Positions 26,443 through 35,856 of a stretch of DNA of 64,000 nucleotides are shown here, piece after piece (the first letter of the stretch is position 1; each line of letters begins with the position of its first letter). This stretch comes from Burkholderia pseudomultivorans (GTDB lineage: Bacteria; Pseudomonadota; Gammaproteobacteria; Burkholderiales; Burkholderiaceae). The notes beneath the pieces are model-generated. The model searched no databases. It worked only from the letters and a program-made list of their open reading frames with translations, and was not told the DNA's origin. Where the stretch lies: assembly GCF_902499075.1 (NCBI RefSeq), contig NZ_CABVPP010000009.1, positions 1 to 64,000 on the forward strand, in the 5' to 3' direction. A program made the translations under genes and the position numbers.

Positions 26443-27474
26443 TCATCGCTGCGCGCCGCGCGCCTGCTGATCGTGCTCCTGCGCTTCGAACAGCGCCTTG
26501 AAGTTGCCTTCGCCGAAGCCATCCTCGCCGCGTCGCTCGATGATTTCGAAGAAGACCGGGCCGATCTGGCGCCGGGTGAAGCGCTGGAGCAGCACGCGCG
26601 CCGGATCTTTCCCGTCGACCAGAATGCCGCGTCCGGCCAGCCGGCGTACGTCGAGGCGATGGCCGGGCAGGCGTGCGTCGATGCCCTCGTAATAGCCTGG
26701 CGGCGGCGCGGCCATGAATGCGATGCCGGCCGCCGTCAGCGCGTCGATCGTCGCCTCGATGTCGGCGCTCAGCAGCGCGATGTGCTGGATGCCTTCTCCG
26801 CCGTAGTCGCGAATGAACTCGTCGTTCTGGTTCAGCACGCCGGGCTGGTCATGCGCGGCGGCCGCGACCGGAATCGATACGCGTCCGCATGGGCTGACCA
26901 TCGAACGCGCGCGCATCCCTGACCGATGTCCCTTGATCTCCAGATACTGCCGCTCGTCGAAGCCGAAGGTATCGCGGTAGAAATCCGCCCACCGGTCGAG
27001 ATTGTCGGGGCGGACGATATTGGATGCGTGATCGACGGCGACGATATGCGCGTCGCCGGCCGGCGTCTGGCGCGACTCGGGCGGCAGGCGGAAGGTGTTG
27101 CGGATATCGGTGTCGACGAAGTACACGAGGCTGTCGCCGATCCCGAGGATGGTCGGCGTATCGACGGCGAACGCGCCTTCGCTGTCGGGCTGCGCGATGC
27201 GGGCGCCGCCTGCCAGCGCCTGCGCCTGTGCGAGGTGCGCGTCGTCGACGCGAATGCCGATGGCCCGCACCGACGCGCGATGCCGCGTGCGAAACGCATT
27301 CGGCTGGCCGTTCACGACGAACGCGGCGGCGCCCTGCGTCATCAGGACCATGCCCTGTTTCGAGCGGCCGTCAACGCGAAAGCCGAAGCGTTCGAACAGC
27401 TCGACGAGTTCGGCGGGCGCCGACGAGACGAATTCGACGAACGCGAAACCGTCCGTCATGACTGAGCGATTCAT
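26443..27474 (-). CDS. hpd: 4-hydroxyphenylpyruvate dioxygenase-like VOC enzyme
   Basis: Non-haem iron dioxygenase of 343 residues with two vicinal-oxygen-chelate halves. Likely iron ligands are His in VDHASN (about 148), His in GIQHIAL (about 228) and Glu in FFEIIER (about 305). The C-terminal GFGEGNFKALFEAQE is a hallmark of HPPD, which turns 4-hydroxyphenylpyruvate into homogentisate in tyrosine breakdown. It is slightly shorter than the usual 350-360 residues. A related 4-hydroxymandelate synthase activity cannot be ruled out. The start at 27474 has an AGGAC site. It follows the RidA-like gene by 54 bases; no homogentisate dioxygenase is nearby. Confidence 0.85.
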   Translation of the reverse strand: MNRSVMTDGFAFVEFVSSAPAELVELFERFGFRVDGRSKQGMVLMTQGAAAFVVNGQPNAFRTRHRASVRAIGIRVDDAHLAQAQALAGGARIAQPDSEGAFAVDTPTILGIGDSLVYFVDTDIRNTFRLPPESRQTPAGDAHIVAVDHASNIVRPDNLDRWADFYRDTFGFDERQYLEIKGHRSGMRARSMVSPCGRVSIPVAAAAHDQPGVLNQNDEFIRDYGGEGIQHIALLSADIEATIDALTAAGIAFMAAPPPGYYEGIDARLPGHRLDVRRLAGRGILVDGKDPARVLLQRFTRRQIGPVFFEIIERRGEDGFGEGNFKALFEAQEHDQQARGAQR

Positions 27475-27528
27475 GTCGAAGTCCTGAATGAATGGATGGG
27501 AGGCGCGCGACGATGCGCAAGGCTGCGG

Positions 27529-27945
27529 TTACGCGTCGCGCGTCGACGCGACGACCTTGATCTCGACGATGAGTTCGGGACGTGCGAGCGCGGCAACGCC
27601 GAGGATCGTCCAGGCGGGAAAATCCGCGCGCACGTAGCGCTCCTTGACCGCACGAAATGTCGCGAGATGGGTGCTCAAATCGACGTGATAGGACACCAGC
27701 TCGACGACGTCCGAGAAATCCAGGCCGAGATGCGCGAGGATCGCGTCGACCCGCCTGAACGCGGCGTCGATCTGTTCGGCGGGCGACTCGGGAATCGAGC
27801 CGTCGGCGCGCAGGCCGATCTGCCCGGCGATGAAGACGAGGCCGTGCGCCGTGACCGCCGGCGAATACTGGAACAGGTCGAACACGCGGTTGCCGCCGAA
27901 GGTCGGATCGTCGTCGGGGAGGCGCAGCCGTTTGATGCCGTTCAT
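27529..27945 (-). CDS. RidA/YjgF-family protein
   Basis: Protein of 138 residues of the RidA superfamily: YSPAVTAHGLVFIAGQIGLRADG near the start and the WTILGVAALARPELIVEIKVVA end. RidA proper deaminates reactive enamines and carries a conserved Arg near the C-terminus (Arg in ALARPE here). Several subgroups accompany catabolic enzymes with unknown specific roles. A strong AAGGAGAAG ribosome site precedes the ATG. It lies upstream of hpd on the same strand, so the two may be co-expressed. Confidence 0.87.
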   Translation of the reverse strand: MNGIKRLRLPDDDPTFGGNRVFDLFQYSPAVTAHGLVFIAGQIGLRADGSIPESPAEQIDAAFRRVDAILAHLGLDFSDVVELVSYHVDLSTHLATFRAVKERYVRADFPAWTILGVAALARPELIVEIKVVASTRDA

Positions 27946-28043
27946 GACTTCTCCTTCTCGTGGTGGGCGGTGTCCTGCAGCGGACAGCCGATGCCCGGAC
28001 TCTACCGGCGCGCGGGAGGGAAGTCTGTATAGGCGTTTACAAA

Positions 28044-28718
28044 TCAGTCGAGCAGCCGGGACGGATCGATCACGCGGATGCGGCGTTGCCGGATCTCGAT
28101 CGCGCCGATGTCGGCGAGCCGCTTCAGCGCGCGCGTGACGGTCACCCGCGTGGCGCCCGTCATCGCCGCGATCTGCTCGTGCGTAAGCGCGATCGTGATC
28201 AGCGTGTGGTCGTCGTGTTTCTCGCCGTACAGGTCGGACAGCCTGACGAGCAGCTCGCGGATGCGCATCTCCGGCTTGGGAAGCGCGAGGTACTGGATGC
28301 GCGACGCGAGGATGCGTTGCTTGAGCGCGATCACGCGCAGCAGCGACATCGCCAGTTCGGGGTGCGACGGAATCGCGCCCTCGATGATCCGGATGTCGAA
28401 TTCGAGCAGCTCGGCATCCTCGACCGCGATCGCCGTCGCGATGCGCGGATGGCCGTCGATCGCCGGGCTTTCGCCGAACATCGACCAGCGTCCCATCACC
28501 TCGAGAATGAATTCGGCGCCGTCGTTCTGGAAGATGGACACCTGCACGCGGCCCGACAGCAGGAAATAGAACGTGAAGCCGAGTTCGCCCTGCCGGTAGA
28601 TCGTGGCGCCCTTGTGGTATTTCCTGCGGCGGCCGAGATGCGCCGCACGGATCCAGGTGCCGGCCGTGGCGTCGTCCATGTGCCAGGTTTCGGTCGTCGG
28701 CGTGTCGTGTGATTTCAT
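28044..28718 (-). CDS. Crp/Fnr-family transcriptional regulator
   Basis: Regulator of 224 residues. A cyclic-nucleotide-binding-like beta barrel spans about 25-140 (GATIYRQGELGFTFYFLLSGRVQV). The winged helix carries LTHEQIAAMTGATRVTVTRAL (in part; about 178-198). The barrel lacks the cysteine set of FNR, so an iron-sulfur cluster is unlikely; the cAMP phosphate contact is not evident either. An internal ATG 39 bases downstream is an alternative start. It sits between an epimerase-like gene and the RidA-hpd pair, all on the minus strand, so it may control one of them. Confidence 0.87.
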   Translation of the reverse strand: MKSHDTPTTETWHMDDATAGTWIRAAHLGRRRKYHKGATIYRQGELGFTFYFLLSGRVQVSIFQNDGAEFILEVMGRWSMFGESPAIDGHPRIATAIAVEDAELLEFDIRIIEGAIPSHPELAMSLLRVIALKQRILASRIQYLALPKPEMRIRELLVRLSDLYGEKHDDHTLITIALTHEQIAAMTGATRVTVTRALKRLADIGAIEIRQRRIRVIDPSRLLD

Positions 28719-28764
28719 GCGCGATGTTCGTGATGGGCGGCCGGTTCCGCCGGCGCCCCCCATC

Positions 28765-29682
28765 CTACGCCGCGCCGGGTTTCCAGAGAAGCGGCCGCGG
28801 CGCGAACCCCAGTTGCGCCTTGGCCCGCGCATTCGACGCACCGGTCAGCCGCGTATGGTAGTAGACCGCTTCTTCGCCGGCCGACTTCAGCGCGTCGGCG
28901 ATGTCGACGCGCGGCGGCGTCGGCGCGTCGATCCAGCGCGCAAAGGCGGGCATCCATTCGGCGACGGGCAGCGGATCGTCGTCGACGATGTTGTAGCGGC
29001 CGGGCTCGGCGTTCAGCGACGCGACGGTTGCCGCGATCGCGTCGTCGATATGGACGAACGACCAGACGGCGTTGCCGGCGCCGATGATCGCCGCTGCGCC
29101 GTCGCGCATCTGTTCCGCGATGGCGCCGTCGGGGCGATACCAGGTGCCCGGGCCGTAGAAGAATCCATAGCGCAGCACGACGCCCGCAATGGACGGCGAC
29201 GCGAGCACCTCGTTTTCGTATTCGCCGATCGTGCGCGCGCTGTCGCCGATTTCGCCGGGCGCGTCGTAGCGAAGCGGGGCCGTTTCGTCGGCCAGCGTCC
29301 CGTCCGGCGCATCGAGATAGAACCCGCGCGACTGCATGATGTAGCGGCCGACGCCGAGCGCGCGGGCCGCGGCGAGCAGGTTGGCGCCGCCTTCGCGATG
29401 CAGGCGCGTGTCGTTGGGCATCGACTTGATGATGTCGGCCGGGTTGGCCGGCAGCCAGGTCAACTGGTCGATCACGACGTCCGGTGCGGCGGCCTCGATC
29501 GCGGCATGCACGGCCTGCGCATCGAACGCGTCGGCGCACGACACCTGCGCGCCGAGCTCGCGCAGCCGATCGACGCCCGCGCCCGCGCGCGTCATCCCGC
29601 TGACCTGATGACCGAGCGCACGCAGCACGCGCACGAGCGGCAGTCCCACGGCGCCTGTCGCGCCGGCAATGAAAATCTTCAT
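28765..29682 (-). CDS. NAD(P)-dependent epimerase/dehydratase-family protein
   Basis: Extended SDR of 305 residues. The N-terminal nucleotide loop is GATGAVGLPLV (about 7-17), followed by DVVIDQLTWLP. The usual catalytic Y-x-x-x-K is not clear; the nearest is IGEYENEV, which lacks Lys, so it may be an atypical reductase or binding protein. VLRYGFFYGPGTWY matches the substrate-proximal strand of this family. The start at 29682 has an AGGAGA site. It is the third gene of the cupin, AhpD-like and epimerase set that reads away from the MocR regulator. Confidence 0.8.
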   Translation of the reverse strand: MKIFIAGATGAVGLPLVRVLRALGHQVSGMTRAGAGVDRLRELGAQVSCADAFDAQAVHAAIEAAAPDVVIDQLTWLPANPADIIKSMPNDTRLHREGGANLLAAARALGVGRYIMQSRGFYLDAPDGTLADETAPLRYDAPGEIGDSARTIGEYENEVLASPSIAGVVLRYGFFYGPGTWYRPDGAIAEQMRDGAAAIIGAGNAVWSFVHIDDAIAATVASLNAEPGRYNIVDDDPLPVAEWMPAFARWIDAPTPPRVDIADALKSAGEEAVYYHTRLTGASNARAKAQLGFAPRPLLWKPGAA

Positions 29683-29741
29683 GTGGGTTTCTCCTGTCGG
29701 CGGCGCCGCGTTTCGGCGCCGCATGATTCGGCCGCGCGGCC

Positions 29742-30197
29742 TCAGGTCTGTTGCGCGGCCTGCGGCGTGTTCCGGAAGCTGATCGCCATCCGGTTGTACG
29801 CATTCATCAGACTGATGGCGATCGTCAGGTCGACGAGTTCACGCTCGTCGAATGCGGCGCGCGCCGCGTCGTACGCCGCGTCGGGCACGCCGGTTTCGGC
29901 GACGCGTGTGACCGATTCGGCCCACGCCAGCGCCGCGCGCTCGCGCGCATCGAACAGCGCGCCGGCCTCGGACCACGCCTGCACCAGCGCGAGCTTTTCG
30001 ATCGACACGCCTTTCTTCAGCAGTTCGCGCGTATGCATGTCGAGGCAGTACGCGCAGTTGTTGATCTGCGATACGCGCAGGTAGGCCAGTTCGACGAGCG
30101 CCGGCGCAAGGCCGCTCTGCATCACATAGCCGTAGACGCCGCCGAGGGCTTTCACGCCGGCCGGCGCGATCGTGTTGTAGTCGAGACGCTTGCTCAT
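29742..30197 (-). CDS. Carboxymuconolactone decarboxylase/AhpD-family protein
   Basis: Alkylhydroperoxidase-like protein of 151 residues. The redox motif CAYCLDMHTREL (C-x-x-C at about 48-51 followed by His) is characteristic of AhpD-type peroxidase or adaptor proteins in the CMD family. It could reduce peroxides with thiol chemistry in the cytoplasm. It lies 22 bases after the cupin gene and 59 before the epimerase gene, all minus strand, so an operon is likely. The physiological substrate is unknown. Confidence 0.87.
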   Translation of the reverse strand: MSKRLDYNTIAPAGVKALGGVYGYVMQSGLAPALVELAYLRVSQINNCAYCLDMHTRELLKKGVSIEKLALVQAWSEAGALFDARERAALAWAESVTRVAETGVPDAAYDAARAAFDERELVDLTIAISLMNAYNRMAISFRNTPQAAQQT

Positions 30198-30219
30198 GAC
30201 GGATGCTCCGGTAGGCGGT

Positions 30220-30636
30220 TTATTTGACGGGGGTGGTCAGTGCGTTGTCGCCGGTGTCGACGACGAACACGGCAAGCAGCTTGGCCGGCTCGGTACGGCT
30301 GGCGTTGCGGCTCACGCGGTGGAACGCGCCGGGCGTTTCGAAGAAGCTCTCGCCGGCGTGGTAGACGCGCTTCGGGCCATCGTCGACTTGCGACTCGATG
30401 GCGCCCGACACGACATACGCATAGATGAACGCCGACCGGGCGTGCGTGTGCGGCGGCGATGCGCCGCCGGGCGCATAGTCGACTTCCACGGCGACCAGCG
30501 ACTTGCCGGGAAGGTTCGGGATGACGTGCTGGAAATTGGGCACGACGGTTTCGCCGTCGCCATGCGCGAACGCGGGTGTCGCGATGGCGAGCGCGAGGGC
30601 GGCGCCCGCGGCGCCGAGCAGGGATCGAAGGTTCAT
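30220..30636 (-). CDS. Secreted cupin-domain protein
   Basis: Periplasmic single-cupin protein of 138 residues with a Sec signal peptide (MNLRSLLGAAGAALALA, cleavage near AFAHG). The cupin core has PPHTHARSAFIYAYVVSG, giving two metal-binding His, and a second motif GESFFETPGAFHRV with another His. It may bind a metal and a small ligand or act as a quercetinase-like enzyme. It is the first gene of the minus-strand set facing the MocR-type regulator. The start at 30636 places the signal peptide at the N-terminus. Confidence 0.82.
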   Translation of the reverse strand: MNLRSLLGAAGAALALAIATPAFAHGDGETVVPNFQHVIPNLPGKSLVAVEVDYAPGGASPPHTHARSAFIYAYVVSGAIESQVDDGPKRVYHAGESFFETPGAFHRVSRNASRTEPAKLLAVFVVDTGDNALTTPVK

Positions 30637-30729
30637 GACACGGGTTCTCCTTGGAACACGTGCATTGTGGGTCCGCGCTGGGTCAGTAGAAAGCACCAGG
30701 AACGAACATTTTTTATGTACCATGACGCG

Positions 30730-32136
30730 ATGACCGAACCGCTCGACATTCGACTCGACCGCTCAGCGAAGACGCCGCTGGCCGAACAGATCCGCGAGGC
30801 GATCAGCACCGCGATCGAGCGCGGCGTGCTGATGCCGGGCGCGCGCCTGCCGTCGTGGCTGGACCTTGCCGCGCAGCTCGGCGTTGCGCGCGGCACCGTG
30901 CGTCTCGCGTACGAGCGGCTGTCCGACGCGCAGCTGATCGTGGCCGCGCGCGCGACCGGCACGCGCGTCGCGGACCGGCCCGCCGCGCCGGCGAAGACGG
31001 ACGAGCGCCCTGATCCCGACTCGTTCATGGAGACTTACCGGGAGCTGACCGCCGGCCCGGCGACCTTCCAGATGGGCGTGCCCGCGCAGGAAACGCTGCC
31101 CGCCAGACTGTTCACGAAGGTGCGCGCGTTCGCATTGCGCGCGGAGTCCAGCGCGTCGATCGTCTATCCGGACCCGCGCGGCGAACCGGAGCTGCGGCGC
31201 GAAATCGCCGCGTATCTCGCGATCGCGCGCGGCATCACCTGCTCGCCGGCCCAGATCATCGTCACCGGCGGATTCAGCAGCGGGCTCGGGCTGGCGTTGC
31301 GCGTGCTCGGTCTGGAAGGGCGCAAGGCCTGGGTGGAGAATCCGGGCTTTCCGTTCGCGCGGCATGGCGTGTCGCTCGCGAACCTGTCGCTGGCGCCGAT
31401 TCCGGTCGACGCGGACGGGATCGATGTCGAGTACGGCATCCGGCACGCGCCGGACGCGGCGCTCGTCGTGGCGACGCCGGGCCAGCAGGCGCCGCTCGGC
31501 CCGACGCTGTCGCTCGCGCGACGGTTGAAACTGCTGGACTGGGCGGCGAAGCAGGGCGTCTGGATCGTCGAGGACGACTATCTGAGCGAGCTGCAACTGA
31601 CGGCGCGCGCCGCGCCGGCGCTCGCGTCGCTCGATCGCGCGCATCGCGTCGTGCATGTCGGCTCGTTCAGCAAGACGATCAGCCCGGCCTTGCGGCTGGG
31701 GTTCGTGGTGGCGCCGCTGCCGCTGGTGTCGCGGTTTGCCGAGGTGAGCGCGTGCCTCGCGCCGGCGCCCTGGCCGTCGGTGCAACTGGCGACCGCGCAG
31801 TTCATGCGCGACGGGCACTATCTGCGCCATCTGCGGCGCCTGAAGCGGCTGTATTCCGCGCAGCTCGATGCGCTGCGCAAGGCGCTGGACCACCGGGGAT
31901 TCGAAACGGCGACGGCCGGCCTTGCCGTGCTGCTGCGGTTGTCCGACGGCGTGCCCGACCTGGCGGTGGCAAAGGCGTTGCGTGCGTTCGGCCTGGGGCC
32001 CGCTCCGCTGTCGCCGTGGTATGCGACGCCGGAGTCCGCGCGCTCGGGGCTGCTGCTCGGCGTCGCGACGGCGCCGGAGCGCACGCTTGCGTGGTCCTGC
32101 GACCGGCTGCACGAGGTGGTGAGCCGGTTCGCGTGA
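30730..32136 (+). CDS. MocR-type (GntR-aminotransferase) transcriptional regulator
   Basis: PLP-dependent regulator of 468 residues. The winged helix at about 8-75 includes RLPSWLDLAAQLGVARGTVRLAYE (in part). A fold-type I aminotransferase-like domain follows, with PLP Lys in VGSFSKTISPALRLG (about residue 315) and Asp in VEDDYLSE. Such proteins sense PLP or amines and are usually divergent from their target. Here the target may be the cupin, AhpD-like and epimerase genes read from 30636. An in-frame ATG at 30715 would add five residues. It is long enough to be intact. Confidence 0.9.
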   Translation: MTEPLDIRLDRSAKTPLAEQIREAISTAIERGVLMPGARLPSWLDLAAQLGVARGTVRLAYERLSDAQLIVAARATGTRVADRPAAPAKTDERPDPDSFMETYRELTAGPATFQMGVPAQETLPARLFTKVRAFALRAESSASIVYPDPRGEPELRREIAAYLAIARGITCSPAQIIVTGGFSSGLGLALRVLGLEGRKAWVENPGFPFARHGVSLANLSLAPIPVDADGIDVEYGIRHAPDAALVVATPGQQAPLGPTLSLARRLKLLDWAAKQGVWIVEDDYLSELQLTARAAPALASLDRAHRVVHVGSFSKTISPALRLGFVVAPLPLVSRFAEVSACLAPAPWPSVQLATAQFMRDGHYLRHLRRLKRLYSAQLDALRKALDHRGFETATAGLAVLLRLSDGVPDLAVAKALRAFGLGPAPLSPWYATPESARSGLLLGVATAPERTLAWSCDRLHEVVSRFA

Positions 32137-32194
32137 GCGCAGCCGGCGGCGGGGGCGTGCGCGGTGGCGCTTTACCGGAACGCCGGCCGGCCCG

Positions 32195-33130
32195 TCACTT
32201 CACGCACTCCAGCGCATACTTCAAGCCCTGCCCGAGCAGCCCGCGCCACACCTCCCACGTATGCCCGCCATCGACGATGCGCAGTTCGGCCGCATTCTGC
32301 GCGCGCCGCAAATGCGTATACAGCACGCTCGACTCGGCCTGTATCGTCAGGTCGTCGTCGCCCGCCGCGATGAACATCGGCACGCGCCACGTGCGCGCGA
32401 AATACCCGCGCAGCAGCGCCGGATAGTTCAGTTCGTGCCACACGCGCGGATCGAACTGCCGGTCGCCGAACACGCCGACATAGCGCGCGGCCGAATTGAG
32501 CGGCGGCTCGTTCGCGTAGATCGCGGGGCTCAACAGCATCGCGCCGCAGAACAGCCCCGGCTCGAGCAGCGAAAAGCGCAGCGCGCCGAAGCCGCCCATC
32601 GACACGCCGCCGATCGCGCGGCCCGCGCGCTGGTTCGACACCGCGAAGTGCGCTTCGACCTCGGGCAGCAGGTCGTTGAGGAACGCGCTCTGCATCTTCT
32701 CCTTGCGGTCCACGTACCAGTCGGTGCCGCCCTGCGGCATCACGACCACGACGGGCGGAATCTCGTGACGCTCGATCAGCGTGTCGGCCGTGGCCTGCAG
32801 CCGGCCCTGCGTGATCCAGTCGTTCGCGTTGCCGGCATTGCCGTGCAACAGGTACATCACCGGGTAGCGCGCGCCCTCCGGGTTGTAGCCCGGCGGCAGA
32901 TAGACCGTGTACGACCAGTCGCGCTGCAGCGTCGCCGAACGGAACGAGCGCATCACGATGCTGCTGCCCGGATTGACCGCCGCGCCCTGCGCGGCGGGCG
33001 CGGGCTGGGCGGCCGCCGCGGGCGACCCCGGCGCTCCCGGCGACAGGGTCGGTGCGGCCGGCGTGGCGTGCGCGATGGCAACGGAGCCGGCGATCAGGGC
33101 GAGGGCGAACGGAAGGGCGAGTCGGCGCAT
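32195..33130 (-). CDS. Secreted esterase, alpha/beta hydrolase (esterase D-like)
   Basis: Exported protein of 311 residues with a signal peptide of about 22 residues and a Pro/Ala-rich linker (about 24-50). The catalytic domain has the YLLHGNAGNANDW oxyanion segment, nucleophile GGVSMGGFGALRF (Ser in G-x-S-x-G), Asp in GDDDLTIQ and His in DGGHTWEVW, so the triad is complete. It matches the PF00756 esterase family (S-formylglutathione hydrolase, enterochelin or feruloyl esterases). A periplasmic feruloyl- or acetyl-esterase role is possible. It precedes no obvious operon partner. Confidence 0.87.
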   Translation of the reverse strand: MRRLALPFALALIAGSVAIAHATPAAPTLSPGAPGSPAAAAQPAPAAQGAAVNPGSSIVMRSFRSATLQRDWSYTVYLPPGYNPEGARYPVMYLLHGNAGNANDWITQGRLQATADTLIERHEIPPVVVVMPQGGTDWYVDRKEKMQSAFLNDLLPEVEAHFAVSNQRAGRAIGGVSMGGFGALRFSLLEPGLFCGAMLLSPAIYANEPPLNSAARYVGVFGDRQFDPRVWHELNYPALLRGYFARTWRVPMFIAAGDDDLTIQAESSVLYTHLRRAQNAAELRIVDGGHTWEVWRGLLGQGLKYALECVK

Positions 33131-33191
33131 GTCGAATCGTTTCAGAAGGATCGCCGGCTATCGTAGCAGCGGCGCGTGACGGCGCGGCGCG

Positions 33192-34289
33192 TCATCGCCG
33201 TGCGCGGAACGGCAGCCGCGCGATCAGCGGTGCGTAGAGTTTCGCGACGAGATACAGCAGGCTGATCGCGACTACATCGGCGGTCAGCCCGAGCGGCACG
33301 TCGAGATAGCCGTCGGTCGCCTGGTACAGCAGCGAATCGACCGCGAGCGAGATGGCCGTGCCCGCGACGAAGCACAGCAGGCCCTGCCGGCCGATCGTGC
33401 CGATCCACGGCATCGCGTGCGCAACCTTCTTCATCCAGCCGAGGTGCACGAGCTTGGCCGCGAGCCACGCGATCGCGAGGAAGTTCGCGAGCCGCAGCGC
33501 GCCGAGGTTCTGCTTGATCGACGGATCGGTCGGGAACGGCTCGATGCGCAGCCGGTAGTACGCGCCGGCCGCGACGATCGCGAGCGCGGCGGCGGTCAGC
33601 AGCCAGCCCTGCGGCTTCGGCGCGAGCGTCTGGTAGACGGGCTGGCAGCGCGAGATCACGCCGAGCACGAACAGGAATTGCCACGCGAACGGGTTGAAAT
33701 CCCACGGCGCGCCTTCGACGGTTGGCAGGAAGCGCGCGGCGTGCGGCGCGGCGTACCACAGCGAACCGCTGAACGCGAGCAGCAGCCACGGCTGCGTGCG
33801 CGCGAGCGGCAGCGCCAGCGGCGCGAGCAGCGCGAAGAACGCATACATCGGCAGCACCGACGCGAGGTACGGCTGACGGCGGAACAGCAGGATGTCGCGC
33901 AGCGCGGCGAGCGGTTTCTGCAGCAGCCCGTCGAGATCGTTGGTCGGCATGTTCGGGCCGTCGATCGCGAACGCGTTCAGCACGGCCGTGATCAGCAGCA
34001 TCAGGCCGGCGGTCACGAGAAACGCGCGGTAGATCTCGAACGCGCGCCGGATGAAGCGCTGGCGCGCGGCGGCCTCGTCGTGGCGCTCGGCGAGCGAGTT
34101 GTACGCGATCGCGGTCGCGAAGCCGCCGAGAAACACGAACACCTCGGCGGCGTCGCACAGCGCGTACGCGTGCAGCGTCACGCGGGACAGGATGCTGCCG
34201 CCGATATGGTCGACGACGATGACGAGCAGTACGAGGCCGCGGAAGAAATCGAGCTCCGCGTAGCGGCCGGCGCGGGCCGGGGCGGTCAT
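33192..34289 (-). CDS. OpgC-family polytopic membrane protein
   Basis: Inner-membrane protein of 365 residues with about ten hydrophobic segments. The N-terminal RYAELDFFRGLVLLVIVVDHI and GFATAIAYNSL match the OpgC_C family (PF10129), related to acyltransferase-3 proteins, some of which succinylate osmoregulated periplasmic glucans. No opgG or opgH gene is nearby, so the acceptor is unknown. It is divergent from the porin gene, with a 387-base interval. Confidence 0.85.
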   Translation of the reverse strand: MTAPARAGRYAELDFFRGLVLLVIVVDHIGGSILSRVTLHAYALCDAAEVFVFLGGFATAIAYNSLAERHDEAAARQRFIRRAFEIYRAFLVTAGLMLLITAVLNAFAIDGPNMPTNDLDGLLQKPLAALRDILLFRRQPYLASVLPMYAFFALLAPLALPLARTQPWLLLAFSGSLWYAAPHAARFLPTVEGAPWDFNPFAWQFLFVLGVISRCQPVYQTLAPKPQGWLLTAAALAIVAAGAYYRLRIEPFPTDPSIKQNLGALRLANFLAIAWLAAKLVHLGWMKKVAHAMPWIGTIGRQGLLCFVAGTAISLAVDSLLYQATDGYLDVPLGLTADVVAISLLYLVAKLYAPLIARLPFRARR

Positions 34290-34676
34290 CGGGCCGCCTC
34301 CCGGCGGAACCCGCGGGCGCGACCGGCACCGGCCGCGCGTGAATCGGGGTAAAGCATGACTGCGTGAAGAAATGACGAATGGATGCGCATTGTGCCACCG
34401 ATGCGACGGATCCCGGGTTAACGCCGATGGTGAGCCGCCTCGCCGCGGCCGACAAGGCAGTCAGGCCGGCCGCGCCGCCGACGCAGTTGGGAGGGCGCAA
34501 CGCTTTGCGCGTCGTGTGCGAGCCCCGATGGACGGACGATTTGCGACGTGACACCATTTTGTTCGCGCGGCCGCACACCGCGTCGTCCGCGCTGCGGGCC
34601 AACCATGCAACACCCTAAAAGTCCAAACAATTCGCCGGGCGCGCACCTGCCCGGCACCCGGCTCCGGAGATCCGAC
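34290..34676. other. Divergent promoter region of opgC-like and porin genes
   Basis: Interval of 387 bases with no credible coding frame. The last 60 bases hold the porin leader with a CCGGAGATCC ribosome site, and an AT-richer patch at 34605-34630 could be the porin promoter. No long inverted repeat was found. Confidence 0.35.
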
Positions 34677-35831
34677 ATGAGGAAGCACGTCTTTTTTGCC
34701 GCCGCGCTCGCAGTCTTTGCCGCGCCGGCTTTCGCGCAGGACAGCGTGACGCTGTACGGCCTGATCGACGAGGGCTTCAACTACACGAACAACGTCAACG
34801 TCAACGGGGTCGGAAAGGCGAATTACCAGCTCGCAAGCGGCTATGCGCAGGGCAGCCGCTGGGGCCTGAAGGGCACCGAGGATCTCGGCGGCGGGCTGAA
34901 GGCGATCTTCACGCTGGAAAGCGGTTTCGACGTGAACAACGGCCGCCTCGGCCAAGGCAGCCGCATGTTCGGCCGTCAGGCATTCGTCGGGCTTGCCGAT
35001 TCCCGCTTCGGCACGCTGACCTTCGGCCGCCAGTACGACTCGGTCGTCGACTATCTGGCGCCGCTGACCGCGAACGGCAACTGGGGCGGCACGCTGTTCT
35101 CGCATCCGTTCGACAACGACAACACCGATAACTCGTTCCGCGTCAACAACACGGTCAAGTACGCGAGCCGCGACTGGAACGGGCTGAGCTTCGGCGGCAC
35201 CTACAGCTTCAGCAACAGCACGGGCTTCTCGAACAACCGCCAGTACAGCGTCGGCGCGCAGTATTCGCTGGCCGGGCTGCAGGTCGCGGCGGCCTATCTG
35301 CAGGCGAACAACCCGGGCGTCGGCAGCGCGGGCGCGATCGCGGCCGACGACGCGAACTTCGTCGCCGACCGCCTGCGGATCTTCGGCGGCGGCATCAACT
35401 ACACGTTCGGCCCGGCGACGGTCGGTTTCGTCTATACGAAGACCGACGTGAAGAATCCGGTGTCGACCGTTTACCTGCCGGCCTCGACGTTCGAGGGCCT
35501 CGGGCTGACCGCGACGAAGTTCCAGAACTTCGAGGTCAACGGCAAGTACCAGCTCACACCCGATTTCTTTCTCGGCGCGCAGTACGTGTACACCGACGCC
35601 AAGTTCGATGCGGCGGCCGGCTCGTTCAAGCCGAAGTACCACACGGTCGGCCTGATGGCCGACTACAGCCTGTCCAAGCGCACCGACGTGTATCTGCAGG
35701 GCGCATGGCAGAAGGTGGCCGGCGACAAGACCGGCACGGCGGCCGATGGCGGCTACGTGGTCGGGACCGACGGCCCGTCGTCGTCGTCGAACCAGTTCTC
35801 GGTGCGCGCGGCGATCCGTCACAAATTCTGA
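34677..35831 (+). CDS. Gram-negative trimeric porin (OmpC/Omp32-like)
   Basis: Outer-membrane porin of 384 residues. The signal peptide is MRKHVFFAAALAVFAAPAFA, and the mature protein starts QDSVTLYGLIDEG, the standard first strand of Burkholderia porins. Repeated amphipathic strands, the loop-3-like SRMFGRQAFVGLADSRFGTL and a terminal Phe (RHKF) for BAM recognition are visible. It should form a sixteen-strand trimeric channel for small hydrophilic solutes. The length and both ends look intact. It is followed after 25 bases by a convergent LysR gene. Confidence 0.94.
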   Translation: MRKHVFFAAALAVFAAPAFAQDSVTLYGLIDEGFNYTNNVNVNGVGKANYQLASGYAQGSRWGLKGTEDLGGGLKAIFTLESGFDVNNGRLGQGSRMFGRQAFVGLADSRFGTLTFGRQYDSVVDYLAPLTANGNWGGTLFSHPFDNDNTDNSFRVNNTVKYASRDWNGLSFGGTYSFSNSTGFSNNRQYSVGAQYSLAGLQVAAAYLQANNPGVGSAGAIAADDANFVADRLRIFGGGINYTFGPATVGFVYTKTDVKNPVSTVYLPASTFEGLGLTATKFQNFEVNGKYQLTPDFFLGAQYVYTDAKFDAAAGSFKPKYHTVGLMADYSLSKRTDVYLQGAWQKVAGDKTGTAADGGYVVGTDGPSSSSNQFSVRAAIRHKF

Positions 35832-35856
35832 GCGGCGGCGGTTCCCGACCGTCCGG

